From NCBI GenBank assembly GCA_051000755.1, contig JBPCNZ010000007.1, positions 1-12,300 of the forward strand: a stretch of 12,300 bases of DNA. Reading direction: 5' to 3'. Below the pieces are notes generated by a model, which saw only the letters and a program-made list of their open reading frames with translations, ran no database searches and had not been told where the DNA came from. Both the position numbers and the translations under genes were made by a program. Below are positions 6,489 through 12,300 of this stretch, piece by piece (position 1 is the first letter of the stretch; each line of letters opens with the position of its first letter). Origin of the DNA: JALZAH01 sp051000755 (GTDB lineage Bacteria > Actinomycetota > Acidimicrobiia > Acidimicrobiales > Palsa-688).

Positions 6489-7103
6489 ATGACCGATCAC
6501 CGAGACACCGCCGACTTCTGGTTCGACCCCCTCTGCCCGTGGGCTTGGATCGCTTCCCGCTGGATGCTCGAGGTCTCCGAGGTCCGACCCATCGATGTGC
6601 GCTGGCACATCATGTCGCTGGCCTACCTGAACGAGAAGAAGGAAGACCTCTCCGATGAGTACCGGGAGATGCTGGCCACGGCCTGGGGGCCGGTGCGAGT
6701 TGTCATGGCCGCGGCCCAGGCCCATGGCGACGAGGTGAAGCTGCCCCTCTACACCGCCCTCGGCACCAGGTTCCACCACGAGAAGGCACCGCGGGAGCGG
6801 GAGACGTTCGTTGCCGCCCTCGCCGAGGTGGGCCTCCCCGAGTCTCTGGCTGATGCGGCCGACAGCACCGAGTTCGACGACGCCATCCGCGCCCAGCACC
6901 ACGAGGGGATGGATCAGGTCGGCTACGAGGTGGGGACGCCGGTGATCAGCGTCAACGGTATCGCCTTCTTCGGTCCGGTGATGAGCCCGATCCCCAGGGG
7001 CGACGAGGCGGGCAGGCTGTGGGACGGAGTCGTCGCCGTGGCCGGTGTTGACGGCTTCTTCGAGCTCAAGCGGACCCGGACCCGGGACCCCATCTTCGAC
7101 TGA
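6489..7103 (+). CDS. DsbA-fold oxidoreductase, mycothiol-dependent nitroreductase (Rv2466c) family
   Basis: A 204-residue cytosolic thioredoxin-fold protein that closely follows M. tuberculosis Rv2466c (207 residues). Shared stretches include ADFWFDPLCPW (about residues 8-18), SRWMLEVSEVR, HIMSLAYLNE, REMLATAWGPVRV, GTPVISVNGIAFFGPV and FFELKRTRTRDP at the C-terminus. Rv2466c couples mycothiol to reduction reactions, which implies a mycothiol-making host. The active site here is Cys16-Pro-Trp-Ala19, whereas Rv2466c has CPWC. The resolving cysteine is absent, leaving a single-thiol site; from memory, other actinomycete relatives also have CPWA, so this may be a normal subgroup. The ATG at 6489 fits the family N-terminus; no Shine-Dalgarno site is close. 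The gene converges with the CoA ligase gene, with 10 bases between the stop codons. Confidence 0.92.
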   Translation: MTDHRDTADFWFDPLCPWAWIASRWMLEVSEVRPIDVRWHIMSLAYLNEKKEDLSDEYREMLATAWGPVRVVMAAAQAHGDEVKLPLYTALGTRFHHEKAPRERETFVAALAEVGLPESLADAADSTEFDDAIRAQHHEGMDQVGYEVGTPVISVNGIAFFGPVMSPIPRGDEAGRLWDGVVAVAGVDGFFELKRTRTRDPIFD

Positions 7104-7113
7104 TCCGTCGGCC

Positions 7114-8685
7114 TCAGCCCGGTTCCGAGGTCGCCTCGCCGGCCAGCAGGTCACGGAGGGCGAAGCGGCGAACCTTCCCCGTCGCCGTCTTCGGGAGCTC
7201 GTCGACCACGACGATGCGCCGGGGGCGCTTGAACGCCGCCATCCGCTCCCGACAGTGGGCGAGAAGGACGTCGGCGTCGATGGTGTGCCCGGCGCGCGCC
7301 ACCACGAAGGCCACGGAGATCTCCAGACCGTCCGCGTCGCGCTGGCCGACGACGGCCGCTTCGAGAACGTCGTCGTGGGCCGTCAGCGCCGCCTCAACCT
7401 CTGCGGGGGAGACCCAGATGCCGCCCGGCTTGATGAGGTCGTTGTTGCGGCCGAAGTAGGCGTAGTAGCCCTCAGCATCCCTGGCGTACACGTCACCGGT
7501 GCGCAACCAGCCGTCAACGAAGGCCATGGCGGTGGCCTCAGGGCGCTTCCAGTACTGCAGGGCGATCGAGGCCCCTCGCACATGGAGAAACCCCGGAGTG
7601 TCGGGAGCGGTGACCTCCCCGCCGTCCTCGTCGAGCAGCTTGCACTCGTAGCCGGCCACGGGACGGCCCGTGCTGCCGGGCCGGATGTCGCCGGGATGGT
7701 TGCTGCAGAAGATGTGCAGTGCCTCGGTGGTGCCGATGCCGTCGAGGATCTCGACGCCGAAGCGGTCCCGGAACCGGCGCCACAGATCGGCGGGCAGGGT
7801 CTCGCCTGCAGTGACCCCGAAGCGCACCGACGCCAGCGCCGTGCCATCGACGTCGGAGTCGACCAGTGCCGCACAGAATCCCGGTGGGGCGAAGAAGAGC
7901 GTCGGCTCGAAGCGCTGGGCCAGTTCGGCCACCCGGGCGGGGGTGGGCCGGCCCGGGTCGAGGATGGCGGCGGCTCCGACGGCGAACGGGAAGGTGAGGG
8001 CGTTGCCCAGGCCGAAGGCGAAGAACAACTTGGCCACCGAGTAGAACCGATCCTCGGGACCGGTGCCGAGCACGGTGCGGGCGTAGTTGTCCGCCGTGGC
8101 CCGGAGGCTGGCGTGGCGGTGGATCGCCCCCTTGGGCTTGCCGGTCGTTCCCGACGTGTAGAGCCACAGGGCGGGAGTGTCGTCGTCGGTGCCCGGATCG
8201 GCGGGCGGGGTACGGTCGGCGAACTCGGCCCACGCCAGCACCGGGATCGGGCGACCGCCAACGTTGACGGAGGCGGGGGGGCCGGCGGTGACGACCACCC
8301 GCAGGCTCGGGGTGCCGGCGACGATCGTGGCCACCTGACCGGCATAGGCGTCGGAGACCACCAGCGCCGCCACCTCCGCGTCGGCGGCGATGACGGCGAG
8401 GTCACCGGCCGTCAACATGGTCGACACCGGGATGGCGACCGCCCCGATGCGCATGGCGCCGAGGAACAAAGCCGGGAGGGCAGGCTCGTCGTTCATGACC
8501 AGCATTACCCGCTCGCCCGGACGGACACCGGCGGCGGCGAGGCCATTCCCCGCCGCCCAGACATCACCGGCGAGCTGCTCGTAGGTCCGGGTCCCGGCGT
8601 CATTGATGATGGCGGTGGTGGTGCCCCTTCCCTCGTCCAGATGGCGTTCCACCAACCAGGACGCCGCATTGAAGCCTGCCAACAC
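7114..8685 (-). CDS. Benzoate-CoA ligase family acyl-CoA synthetase
   Basis: A 523-residue AMP-forming enzyme that would activate an aromatic acid with ATP to the adenylate and then the CoA thioester. Adenylate-forming motifs are in order: YTSGTTGKPKG (176-186), LFFAFGLGNALTFPFAVGA (220-238), DGIGTTEALHIF (315-326), GWLRTGD (392-398), GRNNDLIKPGGIWVSPAEVE (412-431) and PKTATGKVRR with the catalytic Lys504. The opening FNAASWLVERHLDEGRG and the FGLGN and GTTEALHIF segments are typical of the benzoate/4-hydroxybenzoate/aminobenzoate-CoA ligase branch. The exact substrate cannot be read from sequence. Start is GTG 8685 or TTG 8682, behind a GAGGGGGAG tract. An alpha/beta hydrolase gene lies upstream on the same strand after 101 bases; no ring-cleaving genes are in the window. 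Confidence 0.93.
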   Translation of the reverse strand: MLAGFNAASWLVERHLDEGRGTTTAIINDAGTRTYEQLAGDVWAAGNGLAAAGVRPGERVMLVMNDEPALPALFLGAMRIGAVAIPVSTMLTAGDLAVIAADAEVAALVVSDAYAGQVATIVAGTPSLRVVVTAGPPASVNVGGRPIPVLAWAEFADRTPPADPGTDDDTPALWLYTSGTTGKPKGAIHRHASLRATADNYARTVLGTGPEDRFYSVAKLFFAFGLGNALTFPFAVGAAAILDPGRPTPARVAELAQRFEPTLFFAPPGFCAALVDSDVDGTALASVRFGVTAGETLPADLWRRFRDRFGVEILDGIGTTEALHIFCSNHPGDIRPGSTGRPVAGYECKLLDEDGGEVTAPDTPGFLHVRGASIALQYWKRPEATAMAFVDGWLRTGDVYARDAEGYYAYFGRNNDLIKPGGIWVSPAEVEAALTAHDDVLEAAVVGQRDADGLEISVAFVVARAGHTIDADVLLAHCRERMAAFKRPRRIVVVDELPKTATGKVRRFALRDLLAGEATSEPG

Positions 8686-8715
8686 TCCCCCTCTGTGGGC
8701 TCACGCCGAGTGGAT

Positions 8716-8721
8716 ATTCTA
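8716..8721 (-). promoter_or_regulatory. Possible -10 box for the CoA ligase gene
   Basis: TAGAAT on the minus strand, inside an unusually AT-rich patch (8711-8728) in an otherwise GC-rich gap, about 30 bases upstream of the GTG at 8685. It resembles TATAAT closely. No good -35 hexamer was found at 16-18 bases. It suggests the ligase gene can be transcribed independently of the hydrolase gene. Confidence 0.4.
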
Positions 8722-8786
8722 CAGTTGTGCGCAGGGTCGCCGACCTGGTGAGCGGACACGCCTGAGCGCCCTGGGCCCGGCGCCCC

Positions 8787-9587
8787 TCAGGGCAGGTCGG
8801 CCATCGCCGCTCGCAGGGCCTCGACGGTCGCGACCGGATCCTCGACATGGGGGGCGTGGCCGGTGGACGCCAGGACGACCCCCCGGTAGCGACCCTGGAC
8901 CCGTGACTCGATCGCCTCGACGTGGGCGGTCGAGCCGTAGGGGTCCTCGAGACCCTGGACGGCGACGACGGGCACATCGATGGATCCGAGCATGGCGGTG
9001 ATGTCCCAGGACCGGAAGGCGTCGGCCAACCACACGTCATTCCAACCCCAGAACGCCATGTCGGGATCGCGGTGGTAACGGCCCAGACGGCGGCGGAGCC
9101 CGTCGTCGCCCAGGTAGTCCCCCCGGATGGCGGCGATGGCGTCCAGGGACCGATCCTCGACGAAGACATGGGGGGCGAGCACCCCGATAGCGACCAGGTC
9201 GACGGCGTGGGCGGCGGCCGCGATCAGGGCGATGCTGGCGCCGTCACTGTGGCCCACCAGGATGGCGGGGGGCAGGTCGAGGTGGCGGGCCAGAGCGGGA
9301 AGGACGTCGAGGGCCTCGGCGTGCATGAAATGGGCGGGGCGAGGCAGCGCCGCCGGCCCGGAACCTCCGTAGCCGTACCGGGAGTAGGCCAGGACCCGCC
9401 GGCCGGTCCCGGCGGCCACCAGGAACGGGAAGTCCCGCCACAAAGCGACGCAGCCGAGGCCCTCATGGAGCAACACGACCGGGGCCCGGTCATCGTAGCC
9501 GTCCGTCCAGGCGTACTCGATCGGCCCCCCGTCGAGCTCGGCGACCGCACCGGGCTGCAGGGCGCGACGGGGGGCCGGAGGTTGCAC
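8787..9587 (-). CDS. Alpha/beta fold hydrolase
   Basis: A 266-residue serine hydrolase. The core shows VVLLHEGLGCVALWRDFP (oxyanion loop HEGLG, about 41-45), the nucleophile elbow GHSDG with Ser114 (112-116), the acid in GLEDPYG (Asp215) and the base in STGHAPHVEDP (His244). There is no signal peptide or membrane segment, so it should be cytosolic. HSDG-type elbows are seen in hydrolases acting on carbon-carbon or ester bonds of aromatic breakdown products and in general esterases; the substrate is unknown. Being upstream of a benzoate-CoA-ligase-type gene on the same strand hints at shared aromatic metabolism, by inference. The GTG at 9587 is chosen; a -10-like box exactly 7 bases earlier suggests a leaderless message. 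Divergent from glutamate decarboxylase across 44 bases. Confidence 0.88.
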   Translation of the reverse strand: MQPPAPRRALQPGAVAELDGGPIEYAWTDGYDDRAPVVLLHEGLGCVALWRDFPFLVAAGTGRRVLAYSRYGYGGSGPAALPRPAHFMHAEALDVLPALARHLDLPPAILVGHSDGASIALIAAAAHAVDLVAIGVLAPHVFVEDRSLDAIAAIRGDYLGDDGLRRRLGRYHRDPDMAFWGWNDVWLADAFRSWDITAMLGSIDVPVVAVQGLEDPYGSTAHVEAIESRVQGRYRGVVLASTGHAPHVEDPVATVEALRAAMADLP

Positions 9588-9594
9588 ATCGCAC

Positions 9595-9600
9595 AGGGTA
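9595..9600 (-). promoter_or_regulatory. Possible -10 box for a leaderless hydrolase transcript
   Basis: TACCCT on the minus strand fits TAnnnT and is separated by exactly 7 bases from the GTG start at 9587. There is no Shine-Dalgarno site, so transcription and translation may begin at the same base. The mirror-image arrangement occurs for the divergent decarboxylase gene. Confidence 0.42.
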
Positions 9601-9618
9601 GGGGGCGGGTCGCGTAAC

Positions 9619-9624
9619 TACGCT
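9619..9624 (+). promoter_or_regulatory. Possible -10 box for a leaderless decarboxylase transcript
   Basis: TACGCT fits TAnnnT and lies exactly 7 bases before the GTG start at 9632. No purine-rich ribosome binding site exists in the short pyrimidine-rich gap. An overlapping TAACTA (9615-9620) is an alternative -10. The -35 region would fall on the divergent gene's -10 box, so the two promoters may interfere. Confidence 0.45.
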
Positions 9625-9631
9625 GCTCCCC

Positions 9632-11020
9632 GTGCCCCTCCATCGCCACGACGGCCCCCCATCGGATGAGGTCTCGTTCCCACCGCTGTACGCCCGCCGC
9701 AACGAGATCCGCTCGTTCCCCAAGTTGCGGATGCCCGACGGCCCCATGGACCCCGATGTGGCCGAGCACCTCATCCGCGACGAGCTCCTCCTCGACGGCA
9801 GCGCCCGGCTCAACCTGGCCACCTTCGTGACCACATGGATGGAACCGAACGCGGCCCACCTCATGGCCGACTGCGCCGACAAGAACATGATCGACAAGGA
9901 CGAGTACCCCCAGACCGCGGAGCTGGAACGACGCTGCATCCACATGCTCGCCCACCTCTGGAACGCTCCGGGGAATGACGCCACCGGTTGCTCGACGACC
10001 GGGTCGAGCGAGGCGGCCATGCTGGCCGGGATGGCCCTCAAATGGCGGTGGCGCCGACGCCGGGGCCTGGCGAGCACCGACGCCCAGCGGCCCAACCTGA
10101 TCATGGGCACCAACGTCCAGGTGTGCTGGGAGAAGTTCTGCCGCTACTGGGACGTCGAACCCCGCTACGTGCCGATGGAAGCCGACCGGCTCCATCTCGG
10201 CGCCGCCGAGGCGGTCGCCCTCTGCGACAAGGACACCATCGGGGTGGTGGCCATCCTCGGCTCCACCCAAGACGGGAGCTACGAGCCGGTGGCCGACATC
10301 TGTGCCGCCCTCGACCAGCTCGTCGCCGACGGCGGCCCCGACGTGCCGGTGCATGTCGACGCCGCATCGGGCGGCTTCATCGCCCCGTTCCTCGATTCCC
10401 ACGTGGTGTGGGACTTCGCCCTGGAACGGGTGGCGTCGATCAACGCCTCCGGCCACAAGTACGGCCTCGTCTACCCGGGAGTGGGTTGGGTCCTGTGGCG
10501 CACCAAGGACAACCTGCCCGAGGATCTGGTCTTCCACGTCAACTACCTGGGCGGCAACATGCCCACCTTCGCCCTGAACTTCTCGAGACCCGGAGCCGAG
10601 GTGGTCGCTCAGTACTTCCAGCTGATCCGGCTGGGCTTCGAGGGCTTCAAGGCCGTCGCCCAGGCCTGCCGCGACGTCGCTCGCCACCTGGCCGGGGAGG
10701 TGGCCAGGATCGGGCCCTACGAGTTGCTCAGCGACGGCTCCGAGCTGCCCGTGTTCGTCTGCCGGATGAAGCCGGAGGAAACCGGCTTCAGCGTCTTCGA
10801 CGTGTCCGACGGCATGCGCAAGCAGGGCTGGCAGGTCCCGGCGTACTCCTTCCCCGACAACCTGACGGACACGGCGGTGCTGCGGGTGGTGGTCCGCAAC
10901 GGCTTCGGGCGGGACATGGCCGACCTGTTCGCCGCCGACCTGCGCCGGGAGACCAAGCTGCTGACCCAGTACGGCTCGTCCCGGCCGGCTGAGTCGAGCC
11001 GCGAGACGTTTCACCACTGA
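9632..11020 (+). CDS. gadB: Glutamate decarboxylase (PLP-dependent)
   Basis: A 462-residue cytosolic enzyme that converts L-glutamate to GABA and CO2, consuming a proton. It is collinear with E. coli GadB (466 residues): RLNLATFVTTWMEPNAAHLM, IDKDEYPQTAELERRC, GSSEAAMLAGMALKWRWR, HVDAASGGFIAPF with Asp243, and SINASGHKYGLVYPGVGW with the PLP lysine at 276. Both residue numbers are the same as in E. coli. NYLGG, FALNFSRPGAEVVAQY and GWQVPAYSF follow. The C-terminus ends FHH, so a histidine lies in the place of E. coli His465, which closes the active site at neutral pH. The GTG at 9632 is chosen by family N-terminus and the -10-like box 7 bases upstream. No GABA/glutamate antiporter is in the window, so an acid-resistance role is not shown; glutamate/GABA catabolism is equally possible. 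Confidence 0.96.
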   Translation: MPLHRHDGPPSDEVSFPPLYARRNEIRSFPKLRMPDGPMDPDVAEHLIRDELLLDGSARLNLATFVTTWMEPNAAHLMADCADKNMIDKDEYPQTAELERRCIHMLAHLWNAPGNDATGCSTTGSSEAAMLAGMALKWRWRRRRGLASTDAQRPNLIMGTNVQVCWEKFCRYWDVEPRYVPMEADRLHLGAAEAVALCDKDTIGVVAILGSTQDGSYEPVADICAALDQLVADGGPDVPVHVDAASGGFIAPFLDSHVVWDFALERVASINASGHKYGLVYPGVGWVLWRTKDNLPEDLVFHVNYLGGNMPTFALNFSRPGAEVVAQYFQLIRLGFEGFKAVAQACRDVARHLAGEVARIGPYELLSDGSELPVFVCRMKPEETGFSVFDVSDGMRKQGWQVPAYSFPDNLTDTAVLRVVVRNGFGRDMADLFAADLRRETKLLTQYGSSRPAESSRETFHH

Positions 11021-11102
11021 GCGGGTCCTGCACAACAACGGCGCTGTCTCACGCCGTGACTAGCTTCTCACCCATCGACCCCGCCCCTTCCCCGCATCCG
11101 GC

Positions 11103-11596
11103 ATGGATCCTCCCGTGGCGGTGACGGCCCTTGTCGCCGTGGTCGTCGGCGCCGTCGCCGGGATCGCCGTCGCCGCGTGGGCCCTGCGGGCCTGGGAGCT
11201 CCGGCGGGCCACCCGGCTGCTCGACGCCTGGCGGGACCAGGAAGCAGACCGATTGGTCGCCGCCTCCGAGCGCCACAGCCGGGCGGTGGTGCGGGGGCAG
11301 ATCACCGAGCAGGTCACGCCCCTGGATTCGCCTGGGACCCGGCGGACGCCCGCTTCCTCGGCAAGCCGGTGGACTACGTCGTCTTCGACGGCTACGCCGA
11401 GGTCCGCGCCGGGGCGAGGGACCACCTCCGCCAGATCGTCTTCGTGGATGTCAAGACCGGCCGAGCCGGGTTGTCCAAGGCGGAGCGGCGGATCAAGGCC
11501 TGTGTGGAGAGCGGGGCCGTCCACGGTCTCGTGCTCCCCGTCCGTTCCTCGCTCAGTGGTACGCAAGCCCCCCCGGATGGGCAGCTGCGCCCATGA
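11103..11596 (+). pseudogene. Membrane-anchored Holliday-junction-resolvase-like endonuclease, frameshifted
   Basis: Two frames together make one protein of about 164 residues. The first frame (ATG 11103) gives a transmembrane helix (about residues 5-28), a basic linker (WELRRATRLLDAWRDQEADR) and SRAVVRGQITEQVTPL. At a CCCC run (11319-11322) coding passes to the -1 frame, continuing GFAWDPADARFLGKPVDYVVFDGY, then QIVFVDVKTGRAGLSKAERR and a TGA at 11594-11596. This order matches the family described as related to archaeal Holliday junction resolvases (Endonuc_Holl), a PD-(D/E)xK-like nuclease with Asp in PVDYVVFDG and DxK in VDVKTG. A one-base loss explains the split; sequencing error, a true pseudogene or programmed frameshifting are all possible. 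The terminal ATGA overlap with the next gene supports this as the native end. No ribosome binding site is visible. Confidence 0.75.
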
Positions 11597-12057
11597 GCGT
11601 CGGTGTCGCTCTCGCCGCCGGGATGCTGGTCGGCCTCGTCGCCGGCTTGGCGTTGCTGCGCCGGTCGGCAGCGGTCCGGGCCGAAGGGCTGTACCGGGCG
11701 TGGCGGGTCGAGGAGGCGGCCGAGGTGACGCGCACGGCCGTGGACGCCTCGCGACTGGACGGCAAGACGACCGTCAGCGCCGGGGTGGCCGGCGGCCGGG
11801 TCCTGCCCTTTCTCGCCGCCGACGCCCACTTCGTCGGCCACCCTGTCCATCTGGTCGTCTTCGACGGCGACAGCGAGGTCAAGGCGGGGGTGCTCGGCGA
11901 CCTGCGCGCCATCGTGATGGTGCACGTCCCCGATCTGAGCCGGGCCGGTTCACGGGGCGAGGAGCAGGCCCTGGCCGATGCGGCCCTCGTGGCCGAATGC
12001 GTGACCGATGGCCGGGTCCGCTGGGAGACGATCCGGCACCCGGGGGCCCCGGGATGA
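11593..12057 (+). CDS. Degenerate paralogue of the preceding endonuclease-like protein
   Basis: A 154-residue protein with an N-terminal membrane helix (about residues 3-22) followed by a basic linker, a domain parallel to the previous gene's nuclease domain, and a family-like end RVRWETIRH (141-149). PVHLVVFDGDSEVKAG (84-99) aligns with PVDYVVFDGYAEVRAG of the neighbour. The aspartate is His86 here, and the DVK of VFVDVKTG is HVP (111-113) in VMVHVPDL. The SRAV..GQ..EQ segment is also lost. The fold is probably kept but nuclease activity is unlikely. The ATG at 11593 overlaps the neighbour's stop as ATGA, so the two are translationally coupled. It may be a pseudo-enzyme partner of the first protein or a decaying duplicate. 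The open frame is intact with normal codon bias. No pathway can be assigned. Confidence 0.78.
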   Translation: MSVGVALAAGMLVGLVAGLALLRRSAAVRAEGLYRAWRVEEAAEVTRTAVDASRLDGKTTVSAGVAGGRVLPFLAADAHFVGHPVHLVVFDGDSEVKAGVLGDLRAIVMVHVPDLSRAGSRGEEQALADAALVAECVTDGRVRWETIRHPGAPG

Positions 12058-12073
12058 GTCGGCGGAGGTGGCA

Positions 12074-12109
12074 GGAGGGGCCGCCGACTTCGTTGGCGGC
12101 GCCCCCTCC
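12074..12109 (+). terminator. Strong hairpin after the endonuclease-like pair
   Basis: GGAGGGG (12074-12080) pairs with CCCCTCC (12103-12109), and CCGCCGAC (12081-12088) pairs with GTTGGCGG (12092-12099) with one G-U pair. A 3-base bulge (12100-12102) and a TTC loop complete a 15-pair stem. It lies 17 bases after the stop codon of the second endonuclease-like gene. No T tract follows, as is common for actinobacterial terminators. It could act as a terminator or a transcript-stabilising end structure. Confidence 0.6.
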
Positions 12110-12201
12110 CGTCCCGTAACGGCTGGCCGTCGCGAACAGCGGGCAGCCACCGATTCACCACAACACTCTCATTCGGGTGCGGCGCTCCAGGAGTGAGCGG
12201 C

Positions 12202-12252
12202 ATGGGGGGTGTGGCCAGGCCTTTTGCGGTCTGGGACCGTTTGAGGCCGTGA
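12202..12252 (+). CDS. Possible 16-residue leader peptide
   Basis: AGGAG lies 8 bases before ATG 12202. The short frame encodes MGGVARPFAVWDRLRP and its TGA overlaps the ATG at 12252 by one base (TGATG), the arrangement of translationally coupled leaders. The peptide has one Trp and three Arg and no repeat of a single amino acid, so classical attenuation is not apparent. The region 12110-12201 before it holds no other gene that I can support. It may be a chance open frame. Confidence 0.28.
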   Translation: MGGVARPFAVWDRLRP

Positions 12253-12300
12253 TGAGGGTGCTATCGGGGCGGGGGGTCCGGGTGGCGGTGGCGCTATGGG
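12252..12300 (+). CDS. Start of an unidentified gene running off the window
   Basis: ATG 12252 is preceded by GAGG with 5 bases between. The visible 16 codons read MRVLSGRGVRVAVALW with almost every third base G or C. An arginine-containing start followed by a hydrophobic stretch would suit a signal peptide or membrane anchor, but too little is visible to assign a family. Confidence 0.33.
   Translation, partial: MRVLSGRGVRVAVALW

Noticed and set aside
7045..8751. 568-residue plus-strand frame opposite the CoA ligase
   Set aside because: Fully antisense to a clear adenylate-forming enzyme; low-complexity Gly/Val/Asp/Arg content and no family motifs.
9224..11038. 604-residue minus-strand frame opposite glutamate decarboxylase
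   Set aside because: The decarboxylase on the other strand matches E. coli GadB residue for residue at the active site; the antisense frame has no domain character.
11316..11330. Programmed -1 ribosomal frameshift site
   Set aside because: In-frame codons around the CCCC run do not form an X XXY YYZ heptamer, and I see no obvious downstream stimulatory stem; a lost base is simpler, so I did not annotate a programmed site.
11330..12119. Continuation of the first endonuclease frame as one long protein of 338 residues
   Set aside because: After the CCCC run the frame becomes Arg/Ser/Pro-rich nonsense, while the -1 frame carries the family motifs and ends in an ATGA overlap.

Overview
The window is very GC-rich with strong third-position GC bias, GTG and TTG starts, several genes lacking a Shine-Dalgarno site, and a close relative of the mycothiol-dependent nitroreductase Rv2466c. 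This points to a high-GC Actinomycetota chromosome; an Acidimicrobiia-like lineage is possible but is only my inference. No mobile element, CRISPR array, rRNA or tRNA gene was seen. Genes occupy most of the window, and no gene-free stretch exceeds about 245 bases.

Left part (1-1966): a minus-strand set of a cut-off CsbD-type stress protein, a 45-residue single-span membrane protein and ribose-5-phosphate isomerase B (rpiB). An RpiR/MurR-family regulator is transcribed divergently from rpiB, as in classical rpiR-rpiB pairs. A palindrome and a run of four 7-base repeats lie between them.

Middle (1988-6376): minus-strand genes for a large NAD-dependent glutamate dehydrogenase that is shorter at its N-terminus than the usual 180-kDa class, a 122-residue protein I do not recognise directly upstream of it, and an RsbW-like ATP-binding protein. 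Two identical 10-bp palindromes 22 bp apart lie between the ATP-binding protein and the divergent Rv2466c-like protein (plus strand, 6489-7103).

Right-centre (7114-11020): a benzoate-CoA-ligase-type acyl-CoA synthetase and an alpha/beta hydrolase on the minus strand, then glutamate decarboxylase on the plus strand. The hydrolase and decarboxylase genes are back-to-back over 44 bp, and each has a TAnnnT box exactly 7 bases before a GTG start, which suggests paired leaderless transcripts. With the dehydrogenase, the window carries two enzymes that consume glutamate.

Right end (11103-12300): a tandem pair of membrane-anchored proteins related to the archaeal Holliday-junction-resolvase-like endonuclease family. 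The first keeps catalytic-looking residues but is split by a -1 frameshift. The second is an intact frame that has lost those residues. They overlap by ATGA. A strong hairpin follows, then a possible 16-codon leader frame coupled to a gene that runs off the window. The most unusual signals are this nuclease/pseudo-nuclease pair, the short glutamate dehydrogenase with its unknown partner, and the structured intergenic regions.
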